NCBI GenBank assembly: GCA_934216615.1
Contig: CAKQCB010000001.1
Coordinates: forward strand, 744,001 to 808,000
Origin: an uncultured Anaerolineae bacterium
GTDB taxonomy: Bacteria; Chloroflexota; Anaerolineae; Aggregatilineales; Phototrophicaceae
Reading direction: 5' to 3'
Length of the DNA stretch: 64,000 nucleotides
In this document: piece after piece, positions 8,016 to 17,654 of the stretch
How the letters are laid out: each line of letters opens with the position of its first letter
Numbering within the stretch: the first letter of the stretch is position 1
Position numbers and translations under genes: made by a program
Notes under the pieces: generated by a model
The model's input: the letters and a program-made list of their open reading frames with translations, nothing else
Told to the model about the DNA's origin: nothing
Database searches by the model: none

Positions 8016-9167
8016 CTACTGTTGATACACAATCCGCCCACCAACAACGGTCGCAGACACTTCAATATCCTCAGTCAAGATCACAAAATCCGCATCTTTC
8101 CCAACTTCGATACTGCCCTTCACATCGCCCAAACCAATTTGATGAGCGGCGTTTAAACTGGTGGCAGGCCACATTTCAAAAAAGGAGAAGCCCGTAAATT
8201 GGATGAAGTTGCGCACGGCTTGATCAAACGTCAGCACACTGCCAGCGAGCGATCCATTAGCGAGACGGATAGCGCCTTCTTTTAAGGTTGCATACGTATC
8301 ATACAACGGATATTCTCCGTCTGGCATTCCAGCGGCGCGCATCGCATCGGTGATGAGGATGACGCCTTCAATCCCCTTGGCTAGAGCGATGAGCTTCACC
8401 ATCGCAGGGTGAACGTGAATACCGTCCACAATCACTTCACAGCGAATGCGGGGATCGGTCAAAATAGCGCCGACTGCCCCGGGCTGGCGATGATTCAATG
8501 GCGGTTGTGCGTTAAACGTATGGGTGGATTGGGTCAAGCCTAAATCGACGGCGGCCAATGTTTCTTCATAACTGGCATCGGAATGGGCGAGAGAAACCGC
8601 AATCCCGCGCTCGATACATTCAGAAATCAGCCAATGATTTTCAGGGTATTCAGGCGCCAGCGCGAGGAGTTTAATCACGTTATGATTCAAAAAATCAAGC
8701 GCTTCGTCACGTTCGGCACGACGGATATACCCCGTATGTTGTGCCCCTGAACGTACAGGGTTTAAGTATGGCCCTTCAAGATGAATTCCCAAAACTTGCG
8801 CGCCATCGGTTGGGGCACCTTGAATACTCAACGCGGCCTGTAAGGCGTTTTCGATACGTTCGCGTGAATCTGTCCAAGTGGTGGGTAAGAAGCTAGTACA
8901 GCCGTGACGTGCGATAAACCGCGCGATCCAAATGAAGGCTTCTGGGGTGGCATCCATCGTGTCTTGGCCGACACTGCCATGAATATGTAAGTCTATAAAC
9001 CCGGGGGCGACGATTTTATCATCTGCGTCGATGTACGTCGCATCGGTTTCAGGGGGGGCACCTTCGCCAACCGCCTCAATTTTTCCGTTGACGCACCTCA
9101 CCCAACCGTGTTGCAAAACCCCCTCAGGAGTAATAACTCGTCCATTTTTAATCATGAGCGTGCTCAT
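8016..9167 (-). CDS. nagA: N-acetylglucosamine-6-phosphate deacetylase
   Basis: An amidohydrolase of 383 residues that removes the acetyl group from GlcNAc-6-phosphate in amino-sugar catabolism and cell-wall recycling. Seen: GFIDLHIHG (His61, His63 metal motif), HLEGPYLNP (metal-binding Glu), 'VSLAHSDASYEE' and 'STHTFNAQPPLNHRQPG' (metal and substrate histidines) and 'ILITDAMRAAGMPDGEY' with the catalytic Asp. The C-terminal 'GSIEVGKDADFVILTED' is the normal return to the small beta domain. No other nag gene is nearby. The gene ends about 80 bases before the start of the next minus-strand gene. Confidence 0.93.
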   Translation of the reverse strand: MSTLMIKNGRVITPEGVLQHGWVRCVNGKIEAVGEGAPPETDATYIDADDKIVAPGFIDLHIHGSVGQDTMDATPEAFIWIARFIARHGCTSFLPTTWTDSRERIENALQAALSIQGAPTDGAQVLGIHLEGPYLNPVRSGAQHTGYIRRAERDEALDFLNHNVIKLLALAPEYPENHWLISECIERGIAVSLAHSDASYEETLAAVDLGLTQSTHTFNAQPPLNHRQPGAVGAILTDPRIRCEVIVDGIHVHPAMVKLIALAKGIEGVILITDAMRAAGMPDGEYPLYDTYATLKEGAIRLANGSLAGSVLTFDQAVRNFIQFTGFSFFEMWPATSLNAAHQIGLGDVKGSIEVGKDADFVILTEDIEVSATVVGGRIVYQQ

Positions 9168-9288
9168 AAGCTATCCTTCAATTGGTGAGGTGACGCAACC
9201 CAAAGAAAAAAATCATAAATGCTATTTTACTATTCATCCTAGCGTATTTCGATGATCTATGGAGGCGAATAAACAATTTATGGACAAT

Positions 9289-9320
9289 AAAAACAGCCCT
9301 ATGGCGTCCATAAGGCTGTT
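9289..9320 (-). terminator. intrinsic terminator after carB
   Basis: AACAGCC pairs with GGCTGTT and TATGG with CCATA around a CGT loop (arms 9292-9304 and 9308-9320), with one internal mismatch. The minus strand continues into five T residues (9293-9289). It lies 17 bases beyond the carB stop and closes the arg-car transcription unit. Confidence 0.85.
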
Positions 9321-9336
9321 CTCACAAAACTGAATC

Positions 9337-12300
9337 TTACCCTTCAGCAACGGCGCTCGCTTCTGGGATGTGATGGTGCTTTTGCAAACTGCGCACGCGC
9401 AACGGTTTTTGACGCAAGGCTTTGATACCTTGAACCGTCGCCATTGCCGCGCTCATGGTGGTGACAATCGGCACGCCATACAGGTGTGCTGTGCCACGAA
9501 TCAAAGCGCCGTCGTAGTGGGCTTGTCCACCACGTGGCGTGTTGATGATTAAGTTGATTTTGCCCGCGCGAATTTCATCCACGATATTCGGGGAACCGTC
9601 GCTCACTTTTTGGATCACCTGCGTAGGCAAGCCCAGCGATTCTAAATACCCCGCCGTGCCGGATGTCGCAAACAATTTAAAACCCAATTGATGTAAGTCG
9701 CGCGCGATCTTCGTGATTGCCCCGCGATCAAACGGGTTCACACTGATAAAAACATTCCCTGTCTGGGGTAAACGTGTGCTGGCAGCAATCTCTGCTTTGG
9801 CAAACGCATGACCGAATGAGGAAGCGTGTCCCATCACTTCGCCTGTAGAGCGCATTTCTGGCCCTAAACGCGCGTCAACACCGGGGAATTTCTGGAACGG
9901 CATCACCGCTTCTTTCACAAAGAAGCCATCTACTGAGGGTTCTTCTGTGAAGCCCAAGTCTTTCAACGTTTTACCCGCGGCAATTTCCGCCGCAAAACGC
10001 GCTAAAGGATAACTGGTCGCCTTGCTGACAAACGGGACAGTACGGCTGGCGCGTGGGTTGACTTCTAACACGTAGACGACTTCATCCTTCACCGCAAATT
10101 GGATGTTGAACAACCCCTTCACACCCAATGCCTTGCCGATACGATCCGCATATTCACGGATAATTTCCACGTGGTAATAGCTGATCTTGTACGGCGGAAG
10201 CACACATGCAGAGTCGCCACTATGCACACCCGCTTCTTCGATGTGCTGCATAATCCCACCGACAGTCACTTCTACGCCGTCGCTCACCGCATCGACATCA
10301 ACTTCAAACGCATCGTCCAAGAATTGATCGATCAGAATGGGGTGTTCGGTCCATGTGATGTTTTTATCCAGCCAGTCCAAAAGCATCGCATCATCAAACA
10401 CGATTGCCATCCCGCGCCCGCCCAAAACATAACTGGGACGGACTAATACAGGATAACCAATTTGATGCGCGGCGGCTAAGGCTTCATCACGGTTATAAGC
10501 GAGTGAACCCGCAGGTTGAGGAATTTCCAGTTCTTGCATCAACTGATGGAATTTTTCACGGTCTTCGGCCAAGTTGATGGTCTTGACGGATGTTCCCAAG
10601 ATGGGCGCGCCCGCTTCTTCCAATGCCCCTGCGATATTCAAGGGGGTTTGACCGCCAAACTGCACTAACACCCCGATGGGCTTTTCTTTCGCGATGATGT
10701 TCAACACATCTTCAGTTGTGATGGGTTCAAAGTACAAACGGTCTGCGGTGTCATAGTCGGTACTGACGGTTTCAGGGTTACAGTTGACCATGATCGTCTC
10801 ATAGCCTAAATCTTTGAGCGCGAAACAGGCATGCACACAGCAGTAATCGAACTCAATCCCCTGCCCGATGCGGTTAGGGCCACCCCCCAGAATGATCACC
10901 TTTTTACGGTCAGTAGGATCAGTTTCGTCTTCGGGTTCGTAGGTGGAATACAAGTAAGGTGTAAAGGCTTCAAACTCGGCCGCGCAGGTATCCACACGAT
11001 AATAGTTTGGCAGTACACCCAGAGAAAAACGATAGTCACGAACGGCTTTTTCGGTCGCGTTCACCAACCCTGCAATTTGATGATCGCTAAACCCGTTCAT
11101 CTTCAGGTGACGCATTTCAGTTTCCGTAAGTGAACTTAATTCACGGTTTTCATAAGTGTTTATCACCGTGACCAGATCGACCATTTGCTGAACGAACCAC
11201 GGGTCAAATTTGGTATTGAGCACCACTTCTTCAGCAGTGACGCCACGCTTCAAAGCATCTGCCACTTGGAATAACCGTTGTGCAGTGGGCACATTGAAAG
11301 TTTCAGGAGAAACGTTCGTGTTGGTGGTTCCGAACCCCATAATGCCGATATCTAATGAACGGATGCCTTTCTGTAAGGCTTCGTTGAACGTGCGTCCAAT
11401 CGCCATCACTTCGCCAATGGCTTTCATTTGCGGGCCAAGCGTGCGGTCAGCGCCGGGGAATTTAGCAAAATCCCAACGGGGAATTTTGACAACGACATAG
11501 TCTAATGAGGGTTCAAAACTTGCAGGCGTAACCCGTGTGATGTCGTTCGGAATTTCGTCTAACGCAAACCCAACTGCCAACATCGCCGCGATCTTCGCAA
11601 TCGGGAAGCCGGTGGCCTTGCTCGCCAACGCAGACGACCGCGAAACGCGCGGGTTCATTTCGATGACAAACACCTCGCCAGTTGTTGGGCTGACCGCAAA
11701 TTGAACATTTGCACCGCCCGTCGCCAAGCCGACTTTATCCAGAACCGCTTTCGCCATATTACGCAGACGTTGCAATTCTTTATCGGTCAAGGTTTGCGCA
11801 GGCGCTACGGTGATGCTGTCGCCTGTATGTACGCCCATCGGGTCAAGGTTTTCGATAGAACACACCACCACAAAATTGCCTTTGTGGTCGCGCATGACTT
11901 CCAGTTCAAATTCTTTCCAACCCAAAACGCTCATCTCGATCAGCACTTCACCGACAGGTGAAAGTCGAATTCCACGTTCGGCGACGACGCGCATTTCATC
12001 TTCGTTATAGGCCACGCCACCGCCCGAACCGCCCAATGTAAACGAGGGACGAATCAAGGCTGGATACCCGACTTCTTTGGCGGCTTCAAGCGCTTCTTCG
12101 ACCGTACCCACGACTTTTGAAGGTGGGCATTGGAGGCCGATCTCTAACATCGCATCTTTAAAAAGCTGACGGTCTTCGGCAAGGTCGATGCTCGGCAGGC
12201 GAGCGCCGATCAGTTCAACGCCGTAGCGATCTAAAATCCCTTGTTCGGCTAAAGCCTTCGCAAGGTTCAAGGCGGTTTGCCCGCCCACCGTTGGCAAAAG

Positions 12301-12555
12301 TGCGTCCGGCTTTTCTGTCGCGATGATTTGTTCGCAAATTTCAGGCGTTAAAGGCTCCACATAGGTTGCATCGGCAAATTCAGGGTCGGTCATGATGGTC
12401 GCAGGGTTGGAGTTAATCAACACGATGCGATACCCTAAAGAGCGCAGGACTTTACACGCCTGCACCCCGCTGTAATCAAACTCACACCCTTGTCCAATGA
12501 CGATTGGGCCTGAACCAATCACCATAATCGTCTTGATATCTGTTCTTTTCGGCAT
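9337..12555 (-). CDS. carB: carbamoyl-phosphate synthase large subunit
   Basis: At 1072 residues this is full length for CarB, which makes carbamoyl phosphate from bicarbonate, ammonia (delivered by CarA) and two ATP. Two homologous ATP-grasp halves are visible. The first begins '[21 protein letters not shown]' and the second '[21 protein letters not shown]'. Each has its '[12 protein letters not shown]' or '[11 protein letters not shown]' glycine loop and the '[18 protein letters not shown]' / '[18 protein letters not shown]' metal site. The C-terminal MGS-like allosteric domain starts around '[15 protein letters not shown]'. It follows carA by 46 bases and is the last gene of the arg-car run. 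Confidence 0.97.
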   Translation of the reverse strand: MPKRTDIKTIMVIGSGPIVIGQGCEFDYSGVQACKVLRSLGYRIVLINSNPATIMTDPEFADATYVEPLTPEICEQIIATEKPDALLPTVGGQTALNLAKALAEQGILDRYGVELIGARLPSIDLAEDRQLFKDAMLEIGLQCPPSKVVGTVEEALEAAKEVGYPALIRPSFTLGGSGGGVAYNEDEMRVVAERGIRLSPVGEVLIEMSVLGWKEFELEVMRDHKGNFVVVCSIENLDPMGVHTGDSITVAPAQTLTDKELQRLRNMAKAVLDKVGLATGGANVQFAVSPTTGEVFVIEMNPRVSRSSALASKATGFPIAKIAAMLAVGFALDEIPNDITRVTPASFEPSLDYVVVKIPRWDFAKFPGADRTLGPQMKAIGEVMAIGRTFNEALQKGIRSLDIGIMGFGTTNTNVSPETFNVPTAQRLFQVADALKRGVTAEEVVLNTKFDPWFVQQMVDLVTVINTYENRELSSLTETEMRHLKMNGFSDHQIAGLVNATEKAVRDYRFSLGVLPNYYRVDTCAAEFEAFTPYLYSTYEPEDETDPTDRKKVIILGGGPNRIGQGIEFDYCCVHACFALKDLGYETIMVNCNPETVSTDYDTADRLYFEPITTEDVLNIIAKEKPIGVLVQFGGQTPLNIAGALEEAGAPILGTSVKTINLAEDREKFHQLMQELEIPQPAGSLAYNRDEALAAAHQIGYPVLVRPSYVLGGRGMAIVFDDAMLLDWLDKNITWTEHPILIDQFLDDAFEVDVDAVSDGVEVTVGGIMQHIEEAGVHSGDSACVLPPYKISYYHVEIIREYADRIGKALGVKGLFNIQFAVKDEVVYVLEVNPRASRTVPFVSKATSYPLARFAAEIAAGKTLKDLGFTEEPSVDGFFVKEAVMPFQKFPGVDARLGPEMRSTGEVMGHASSFGHAFAKAEIAASTRLPQTGNVFISVNPFDRGAITKIARDLHQLGFKLFATSGTAGYLESLGLPTQVIQKVSDGSPNIVDEIRAGKINLIINTPRGGQAHYDGALIRGTAHLYGVPIVTTMSAAMATVQGIKALRQKPLRVRSLQKHHHIPEASAVAEG

Positions 12556-12601
12556 ATTTTCCCGTTTAACTTTCGGCTTTCATTTCTATCAAAGCAACAA
12601 C

Positions 12602-13735
12602 TTAGGCTGATGGGGTGGAGACGCCCTTCACACGGTTGACAAATTCATCAAAGAGGTACAGCGAATCATGTGGGCCGGGTGATGCTTCAGGGTGATACTG
12701 CACACTAAACGCGCCCAACGCTTGATGACGCAGACCTTCAATGGTTTGATCGTTCAGATTGACGTGAGTAACTTCCGCGCCCTTCAAATCGCTGTCGGGC
12801 GTGACAGCAAACCCATGATTATGCGAGCTGATTTCGATCACGCCTGTCAGCATGTTTTTCACAGGCTGGTTGCCACCTCGATGACCGAAGCGCATTTTTT
12901 CAGTTTTGCCCCCTAATGCCAGCGCCAAAATTTGATGACCTAAGCAAATGCCAAAGATCGGAACTTTGCCTAATAAGGCGCGTGTACTCTCAATCACATC
13001 GGTGACGGCGGCGGGGTCACCCGGCCCATTACTCAGAAATAAGCCCTCGGGCTTTAAGCTCAAAATTTCTTCTGCAGAAGTATGCGATGGAACCACCGTC
13101 ACGCGCATGCCACGGTCGGTGAGCATACGCAGAATGTTCTTTTTGATACCGGTATCATATGCCACGACCAGCGGGCCGTTGGGGTCATAATGATGTTCCT
13201 TGTACCAAGCGGCATCGCTAGTTTCTGTCCAGTGATACGGCTCAGGACACGTCACCTCATTCACGAGGTTCATCCCGTTCATGTCGGGTGAACTCTTCGC
13301 CATTTCAATCAATGACTGTGGATCATTGGCCGCTTCCCCATGCGCAATCACCGCACGCATCACGCCACGGTCACGGATGTGACGAACGAGGGCGCGCGTT
13401 GCAACTTCGCTCAAGCCGATCACGTTGTTTTCTGCCAGATACCCGCTTAGATCGCGTTCACTGCGCCAATTGCTTTCGATGGGGCTTAAGGAACGCACCA
13501 CAAAACCAGACACCCACACCTTTTCAGATTCAACATCTTCAGGGTTAATACCCGTATTCCCCACATGACTGACCGTCATCGTCACGATCTGACGGTCATA
13601 CGAAGGATCGGTCAAAATTTCTTGGTACCCTGTCATGGAGGTATTAAAAACCACTTCACCCGCTTGAATACCCTCAGCGCCAAACCCTTTTCCGGGGAAA
13701 ATGCTCCCGTCTTCTAGCGCTAGAACTCCTTGCAT
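12602..13735 (-). CDS. carA: carbamoyl-phosphate synthase small (glutaminase) subunit
   Basis: A 377-residue class I glutamine amidotransferase that supplies ammonia to CarB. The N-terminal CPSase small-chain domain begins 'ALEDGSIFPGKGFGAEG' and contains 'VFNTSMTGYQEILTDPSY'. The amidotransferase domain has 'GLFLSNGPGDPA', the nucleophile in FGICLGHQ (Cys near residue 265) and the His/Glu pair in 'QYHPEASPGPHDS'. All catalytic elements are present. It has a strong TAGGAG ribosome-binding site and is preceded by an imperfect terminator-like hairpin after argJ, so its level may be lowered relative to the arg genes. Confidence 0.97.
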   Translation of the reverse strand: MQGVLALEDGSIFPGKGFGAEGIQAGEVVFNTSMTGYQEILTDPSYDRQIVTMTVSHVGNTGINPEDVESEKVWVSGFVVRSLSPIESNWRSERDLSGYLAENNVIGLSEVATRALVRHIRDRGVMRAVIAHGEAANDPQSLIEMAKSSPDMNGMNLVNEVTCPEPYHWTETSDAAWYKEHHYDPNGPLVVAYDTGIKKNILRMLTDRGMRVTVVPSHTSAEEILSLKPEGLFLSNGPGDPAAVTDVIESTRALLGKVPIFGICLGHQILALALGGKTEKMRFGHRGGNQPVKNMLTGVIEISSHNHGFAVTPDSDLKGAEVTHVNLNDQTIEGLRHQALGAFSVQYHPEASPGPHDSLYLFDEFVNRVKGVSTPSA

Positions 13736-13759
13736 ACTTTCTACTCCTACATAAAATGA

Positions 13760-13788
13760 GAGGCGGTACTTTCAAGATCGACCGCCTC
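13760..13788 (-). terminator. hairpin between argJ and carA, possibly a partial terminator
   Basis: GAGGCGGT (13760-13767) and ACCGCCTC (13781-13788) form a perfect 8-bp stem with a 13-base loop. On the minus strand it is followed by TCATTTTATG, a poor U-tract. It may reduce read-through into carA or stabilise the processed arg mRNA end. Confidence 0.4.
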
Positions 13789-13805
13789 ATCATAAGTTCA
13801 CAATG

Positions 13806-15005
13806 TTATGTTCGGTAATGCCCGTTGATGGAAACGTAATCGTGGCTCAGATCGCACGTCCATACAGTTGCACTTCCATGACCGATACCACAATCCAACC
13901 GTACCGCAATTTCGGACGCAGTCATGATGTCCGTTGCTTCGGCTTCTGCGTATGAAGTGGGCATGGCATTTTCAAATAACAGCAGGCCATCGGTGGCATC
14001 CAGCCCGGGTTTGATCCACAGTCGGATGTTTTCAGGAACCAACGTCGCGCCAGACCGTCCGGCAGCGGCGACAATCCGCCCCCAATTGGCATCGCCTCCA
14101 TAAAAGGCGGTTTTAACTAAGGGGGATGTGGCGATGGTATTGGCGATTTGTTTCGCCTGCTCATCGCTAGCAGCACCTTCAATTTGCAGCGTGATGAACT
14201 TCGTCACGCCTTCGCCGTCGCGCACAATCGCCTGTGATAATTCGCGTGCTACAGAAAACAGCGCATCCCGAAATTCGGCGATGTCTTCATCTGTGGTGAC
14301 AGCCATGCCAGAAGCGCCATTCGCCAACAACAAAACGGTGTCGTTGGTGCTCATGTCACCGTCGATCACAATACGGTTAAACGTCTGTTCGCCAATTTCC
14401 GAAAGCATGGACTGTAATAACACGGCATCCACTGAAGCATCAGTCGTGATGACGCTCAACATCGTCGCCATATTCGGCGCAATCATACCCGCGCCTTTTG
14501 CGATACCCGCAACTGTCACTTTCCCTCTGCTTAGTTGGACTTCTTGTTGTGCAAACTTGGGACGTGTATCGGTCGTCATGATCGCTTCCGCCGCTTGTTC
14601 CCAATGATCGCCCAATTGAGCCGAAGCTAAGTTCACCCCGTTTTGAATCGCATCCATGTTGAGATGGGTGCCGATCACACCTGTAGACATCACCAGCACA
14701 TCTTCAGCATCACAGCCAACCGCGTCCGCGGTCAAGCGTGCCATCATCCCCGCGTTTTGTAACCCTAACTCGCCTGTACAGGCATTGGCACAGCGCGTAT
14801 TCACGGCAACTGCACGAATCGATTGATTGTTCTTCGCTAACAGCGCCATATCAAAAATGACGGGCGCGGCTTTCATATGGTTGATGGTAAATACGCCAGC
14901 GGCGGTACACGGGCGGTCACTCACAATCAATGCAAAATCGAGCGCATTATTTTTCTTTAAACCGCAGTGTACCCCTGCGACGCGAAACCCTGCTACTTGT
15001 GCCAT
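13806..15005 (-). CDS. argJ: bifunctional ornithine acetyltransferase / N-acetylglutamate synthase
   Basis: ArgJ transfers the acetyl group from N-acetylornithine to glutamate, making ornithine and recycling acetylglutamate. The proenzyme cleaves itself before the catalytic Thr. Here 'KGAGMIAPNMATML' (about residues 173-186) contains that Ala-Thr site. The C-terminal half has 'DGDMSTNDTVLLLANG', 'VRDGEGVTKFI' and 'FYGGDANWGRIVAA', all typical. Length (about 399 residues) is normal. ATG 15005 is preferred over GTG 15008 because it gives better spacing from GGAG. It starts a few bases after the argD stop, consistent with translational coupling. The cyclic pathway fits the absence of argA and argE in this cluster. 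Confidence 0.95.
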   Translation of the reverse strand: MAQVAGFRVAGVHCGLKKNNALDFALIVSDRPCTAAGVFTINHMKAAPVIFDMALLAKNNQSIRAVAVNTRCANACTGELGLQNAGMMARLTADAVGCDAEDVLVMSTGVIGTHLNMDAIQNGVNLASAQLGDHWEQAAEAIMTTDTRPKFAQQEVQLSRGKVTVAGIAKGAGMIAPNMATMLSVITTDASVDAVLLQSMLSEIGEQTFNRIVIDGDMSTNDTVLLLANGASGMAVTTDEDIAEFRDALFSVARELSQAIVRDGEGVTKFITLQIEGAASDEQAKQIANTIATSPLVKTAFYGGDANWGRIVAAAGRSGATLVPENIRLWIKPGLDATDGLLLFENAMPTSYAEAEATDIMTASEIAVRLDCGIGHGSATVWTCDLSHDYVSINGHYRT

Positions 15006-15009
15006 CACA

Positions 15010-16209
15010 TTACTCCACAGAAGCCAACATGGCCGTTAATTTTTCGATGAGGACATCAACATGCGACTTTTCAATCACCAACGGGGGCACAAAACGAATG
15101 ACATCCGTCCCCGCGTTGACCATCAACAACCCTGCTTCATAGCCCTTCTCGATGAACGGCGCAACATCGACGGTTAGTTCTAAACCCACCATCAAGCCTT
15201 CACCGCGAACATCTTTAAGCAGAGGGCTGTTGATCTCTGACAAGCGTTCTTTTAAATACGTTCCGACTTCGCTCACATGCTCAAGGAATTGAGGTTGATT
15301 GATGCGGTCAAAGACATACTTCGCCACGCTCGTGATGAACGGCCCCCCGCCAAATGTTGTGCCATGATCGCCGGGTTGGATATGCTGAGCAATCGCGTTC
15401 GTGGTCAAAATAGCGCCAATCGGCAAACCGCCAGCGAGAGGTTTCGCTAAGGTCATGATATCCGGCGTGACCCCGCTGTGTTGATGTGCCCACAATTTCC
15501 CTGTGCGCCCCAACCCGCATTGAATCTCGTCAAAAATCAGGGCTGCATCAAATTGATTGCACAGCTCACGCAGGGTTTGTAAAAACTCGGGCGTGGCGGC
15601 ATGAATCCCGCCTTCCCCTTGGATCGGTTCGACAAACACCGCCGCCGTATTTTCACCGATGACAGCGCGCGCGCTGTCGATGCTGTTGAATTCCCCTAAT
15701 ACAGCGCCTGCCATCAAAGGCTTGAAAGGCTGTTGATATTTTTCTTTGGGGGTGAGCGCTAATGCGCCCATCGTCCGACCGTGAAACGCGTGGGTGAAGC
15801 TGACGATCTCAGTCTTGTGAGGGTTACCTTTGGCAATCGCGGCTTTACGCGCAAATTTGATCGCCCCTTCGTTGGCTTCCGCCCCGCTGTTACTAAAGAA
15901 GACCCGTTCGGCAAATGAATTTTCCACCAACGCCGACGCGAGTTCCGCTTGGGGCGCGGTGTAATAGAGATTGCTGGTATGGAGTAACCCACCGCCAGCG
16001 CTTTGAATCGCGTTTTGCAAACCGACATCGTTATAGCCCAAGGCGTTGACAGCGATCCCCGCCACCCAATCAAGATAGGCTTTGCCGTCTGTGTCATAAA
16101 CAACCACCCCATCACCGCGTTCAAGGACAAAAGGAGGACGCTTATACGATTGAACAACGTTCTCATTTTCTAAAGTGATGATTGGGTTTGTTTGTGGTTC
16201 TAGCGTCAC
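15010..16209 (-). CDS. argD: acetylornithine aminotransferase
   Basis: A class III PLP aminotransferase of 399 residues that converts N-acetylglutamate semialdehyde to N-acetylornithine. Visible: 'GDGVVVYDTDGKAYLDWVAGIAVNALGY', 'FFSNSGAEANEGAIKFARK' (phosphate-binding loop), 'FTHAFHGRTMGAL', 'FVEPIQGEGGI', 'LIFDEIQCGLGRTG' (PLP-binding Asp) and 'LAKPLAGGLPIGA' with the Schiff-base Lys near residue 252. The start is GTG 16209, placed 8 bases after GAGGAG. It follows the HNH-like gene by 57 bases and runs directly into argJ. Confidence 0.95.
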   Translation of the reverse strand: MTLEPQTNPIITLENENVVQSYKRPPFVLERGDGVVVYDTDGKAYLDWVAGIAVNALGYNDVGLQNAIQSAGGGLLHTSNLYYTAPQAELASALVENSFAERVFFSNSGAEANEGAIKFARKAAIAKGNPHKTEIVSFTHAFHGRTMGALALTPKEKYQQPFKPLMAGAVLGEFNSIDSARAVIGENTAAVFVEPIQGEGGIHAATPEFLQTLRELCNQFDAALIFDEIQCGLGRTGKLWAHQHSGVTPDIMTLAKPLAGGLPIGAILTTNAIAQHIQPGDHGTTFGGGPFITSVAKYVFDRINQPQFLEHVSEVGTYLKERLSEINSPLLKDVRGEGLMVGLELTVDVAPFIEKGYEAGLLMVNAGTDVIRFVPPLVIEKSHVDVLIEKLTAMLASVE

Positions 16210-16266
16210 TTTTTTTGCTCCTCAATAGATGACCTTCTCGCGGTCATGATCCCCAAAAGAATTGCA

Positions 16267-16872
16267 CTACTTTTGTTCTTGAAACTTCGACCAACCTAAG
16301 CGTTCTTCCACCCAACTTTGCGCGCCTTTTGCACCATCAACCCAACCATGTTGCGCTTCGTAACGAATGGTCGCTAAACACCAACTCAACACTTTTTCGA
16401 TGACCGTAACAGGGACTTGCCCCGAATTCATCACATGTTGGATGATGCTTTGGCTGTAATCCGACGACTTCACCAGCGCGTTATAGATCAAGTGGTGCAG
16501 TTCGTGACAGTTAGCACACAACTGCAAGGTCACTTGGTTTTCCCCATGGGTTGCCACATCCCACAAATGATGCCGATGGGATGAGGGGTATCCACACGCG
16601 CTACACGGGGTTTTGCGTTCTTTCACCGTAGGCCGTCGGCGTTTCTTCAACCGACGATATTCTTGTAAACGATAGAAATCCGTCCAATATTCGATCACCT
16701 CTAAGCGTTCACTCGTTTTTGTGTAAGCTGTTAATACAGCGTCAAACGAAGCGGTGATTTCATCCCCTTGTTTGCCGGGGAATAAGTCCCGTACCAAGGT
16801 ATATAACGCGGTTTGTGCTTCATCCACACGGGTTGTATCGGGTATCTTTTCTAATTGCTTCTTTTTCGCCAT
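16267..16872 (-). CDS. HNH-endonuclease-like protein inside the arginine operon
   Basis: A 201-residue basic protein unrelated to arginine synthesis. Its centre has a zinc-type HNH arrangement: 'PCSACGYPSSHRHHLWD' followed by 'LQLCANCHELHHLIYNAL', that is CXXC, HxHH, CXXC and HH. This matches HNH nucleases in which the second CXXCH.LHH closes the beta-beta-alpha-metal fold. The flanks are helical and charged, with 'RRLKKRRRPTVKERK' before the motif suggesting nucleic-acid contact. Its ATG lies 15 bases after argB with a TAGGGG-type ribosome-binding site, so it is co-transcribed with the arg genes. Activity and target are unknown. It could also be a structural zinc protein. Confidence 0.6.
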   Translation of the reverse strand: MAKKKQLEKIPDTTRVDEAQTALYTLVRDLFPGKQGDEITASFDAVLTAYTKTSERLEVIEYWTDFYRLQEYRRLKKRRRPTVKERKTPCSACGYPSSHRHHLWDVATHGENQVTLQLCANCHELHHLIYNALVKSSDYSQSIIQHVMNSGQVPVTVIEKVLSWCLATIRYEAQHGWVDGAKGAQSWVEERLGWSKFQEQK

Positions 16873-16887
16873 CAGGAATACCCCTAC

Positions 16888-17640
16888 TCACTGACTTATA
16901 ACGGTCCCGCCATGCGATAACAGGCCGACCAAGTTGGTGATGACAACATTCTTCACGCCACTTTCTAAGGCGTGTAAAGCCGTGTTCACCTTCGGAATCA
17001 TGCCGCCGAAAATCGTGCCGTTTTCAATCAAGGTGCGGATATCTGCCTTTTGTAAGGCAGGCAGTAAATTGCCGTCTTGTAATACACCTTCGACATTGGA
17101 TAAAAAGATCAAGCGGTCTGCGTCGATTTCAGCGGCGATTGCCCCTGCCACATGGTCGGCATTGACATTGAGATTCGATTCTTCCCCGTAACAGATCGGC
17201 GCTATCACGGGAATGGTGCGTTGCGATAAGATATCAAACAAAACTTGAGAACGTACCGTAACGACTTCCCCTGTAAAGCCCATGTCTTGGGTTGGGTGTA
17301 CCATCTTCTGAGCACGAACCATCCCTCGATCCACGCCTGAAAGCCCGATGGCATCTATGCCCGCTTGGTATAACGTGCGCACCAAACGTTTATTCACAGA
17401 CCCGCATAAAACCATCTCAACCAATTGTAAGGATTCCGCATCCGTCACGCGGATACCGTCCACATACTTCGGTTGTATCTTCATCTTTTCTTGCAGTGCG
17501 GTGATCTCTTTGCCACCCCCATGCACAATCACCACCGAGTGCTGAATCTGCTTGATGACCACGGCCAACTGCTGCAAAAATGCATCATCATCCAATTCAT
17601 GACCACTTATTTTGATTAACCAACGCGATAATAAATTCAT
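16888..17640 (-). CDS. argB: acetylglutamate kinase
   Basis: Phosphorylates N-acetylglutamate, the second arginine step. The 250-residue protein has the amino-acid kinase fold: 'VVIVHGGGKEIT' near the N-terminus, 'VDGIRVTDAESLQLVEMVLCGSVNKRLV', 'VIAPICYGEESNLNVNADHVAGAIAA' and 'DRLIFLSNVEGVL', ending with 'GGMIPKVNTALHALESGVKNVVI'. It is slightly shorter than many ArgB proteins and lacks an obvious N-terminal extension of the kind used in arginine-inhibited hexameric forms, so feedback inhibition may be weak (inference). It starts 14 bases after argC, with GAGGTA upstream. Confidence 0.95.
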   Translation of the reverse strand: MNLLSRWLIKISGHELDDDAFLQQLAVVIKQIQHSVVIVHGGGKEITALQEKMKIQPKYVDGIRVTDAESLQLVEMVLCGSVNKRLVRTLYQAGIDAIGLSGVDRGMVRAQKMVHPTQDMGFTGEVVTVRSQVLFDILSQRTIPVIAPICYGEESNLNVNADHVAGAIAAEIDADRLIFLSNVEGVLQDGNLLPALQKADIRTLIENGTIFGGMIPKVNTALHALESGVKNVVITNLVGLLSHGGTVISQ

Positions 17641-17654
17641 GGGTCATACCTCGA

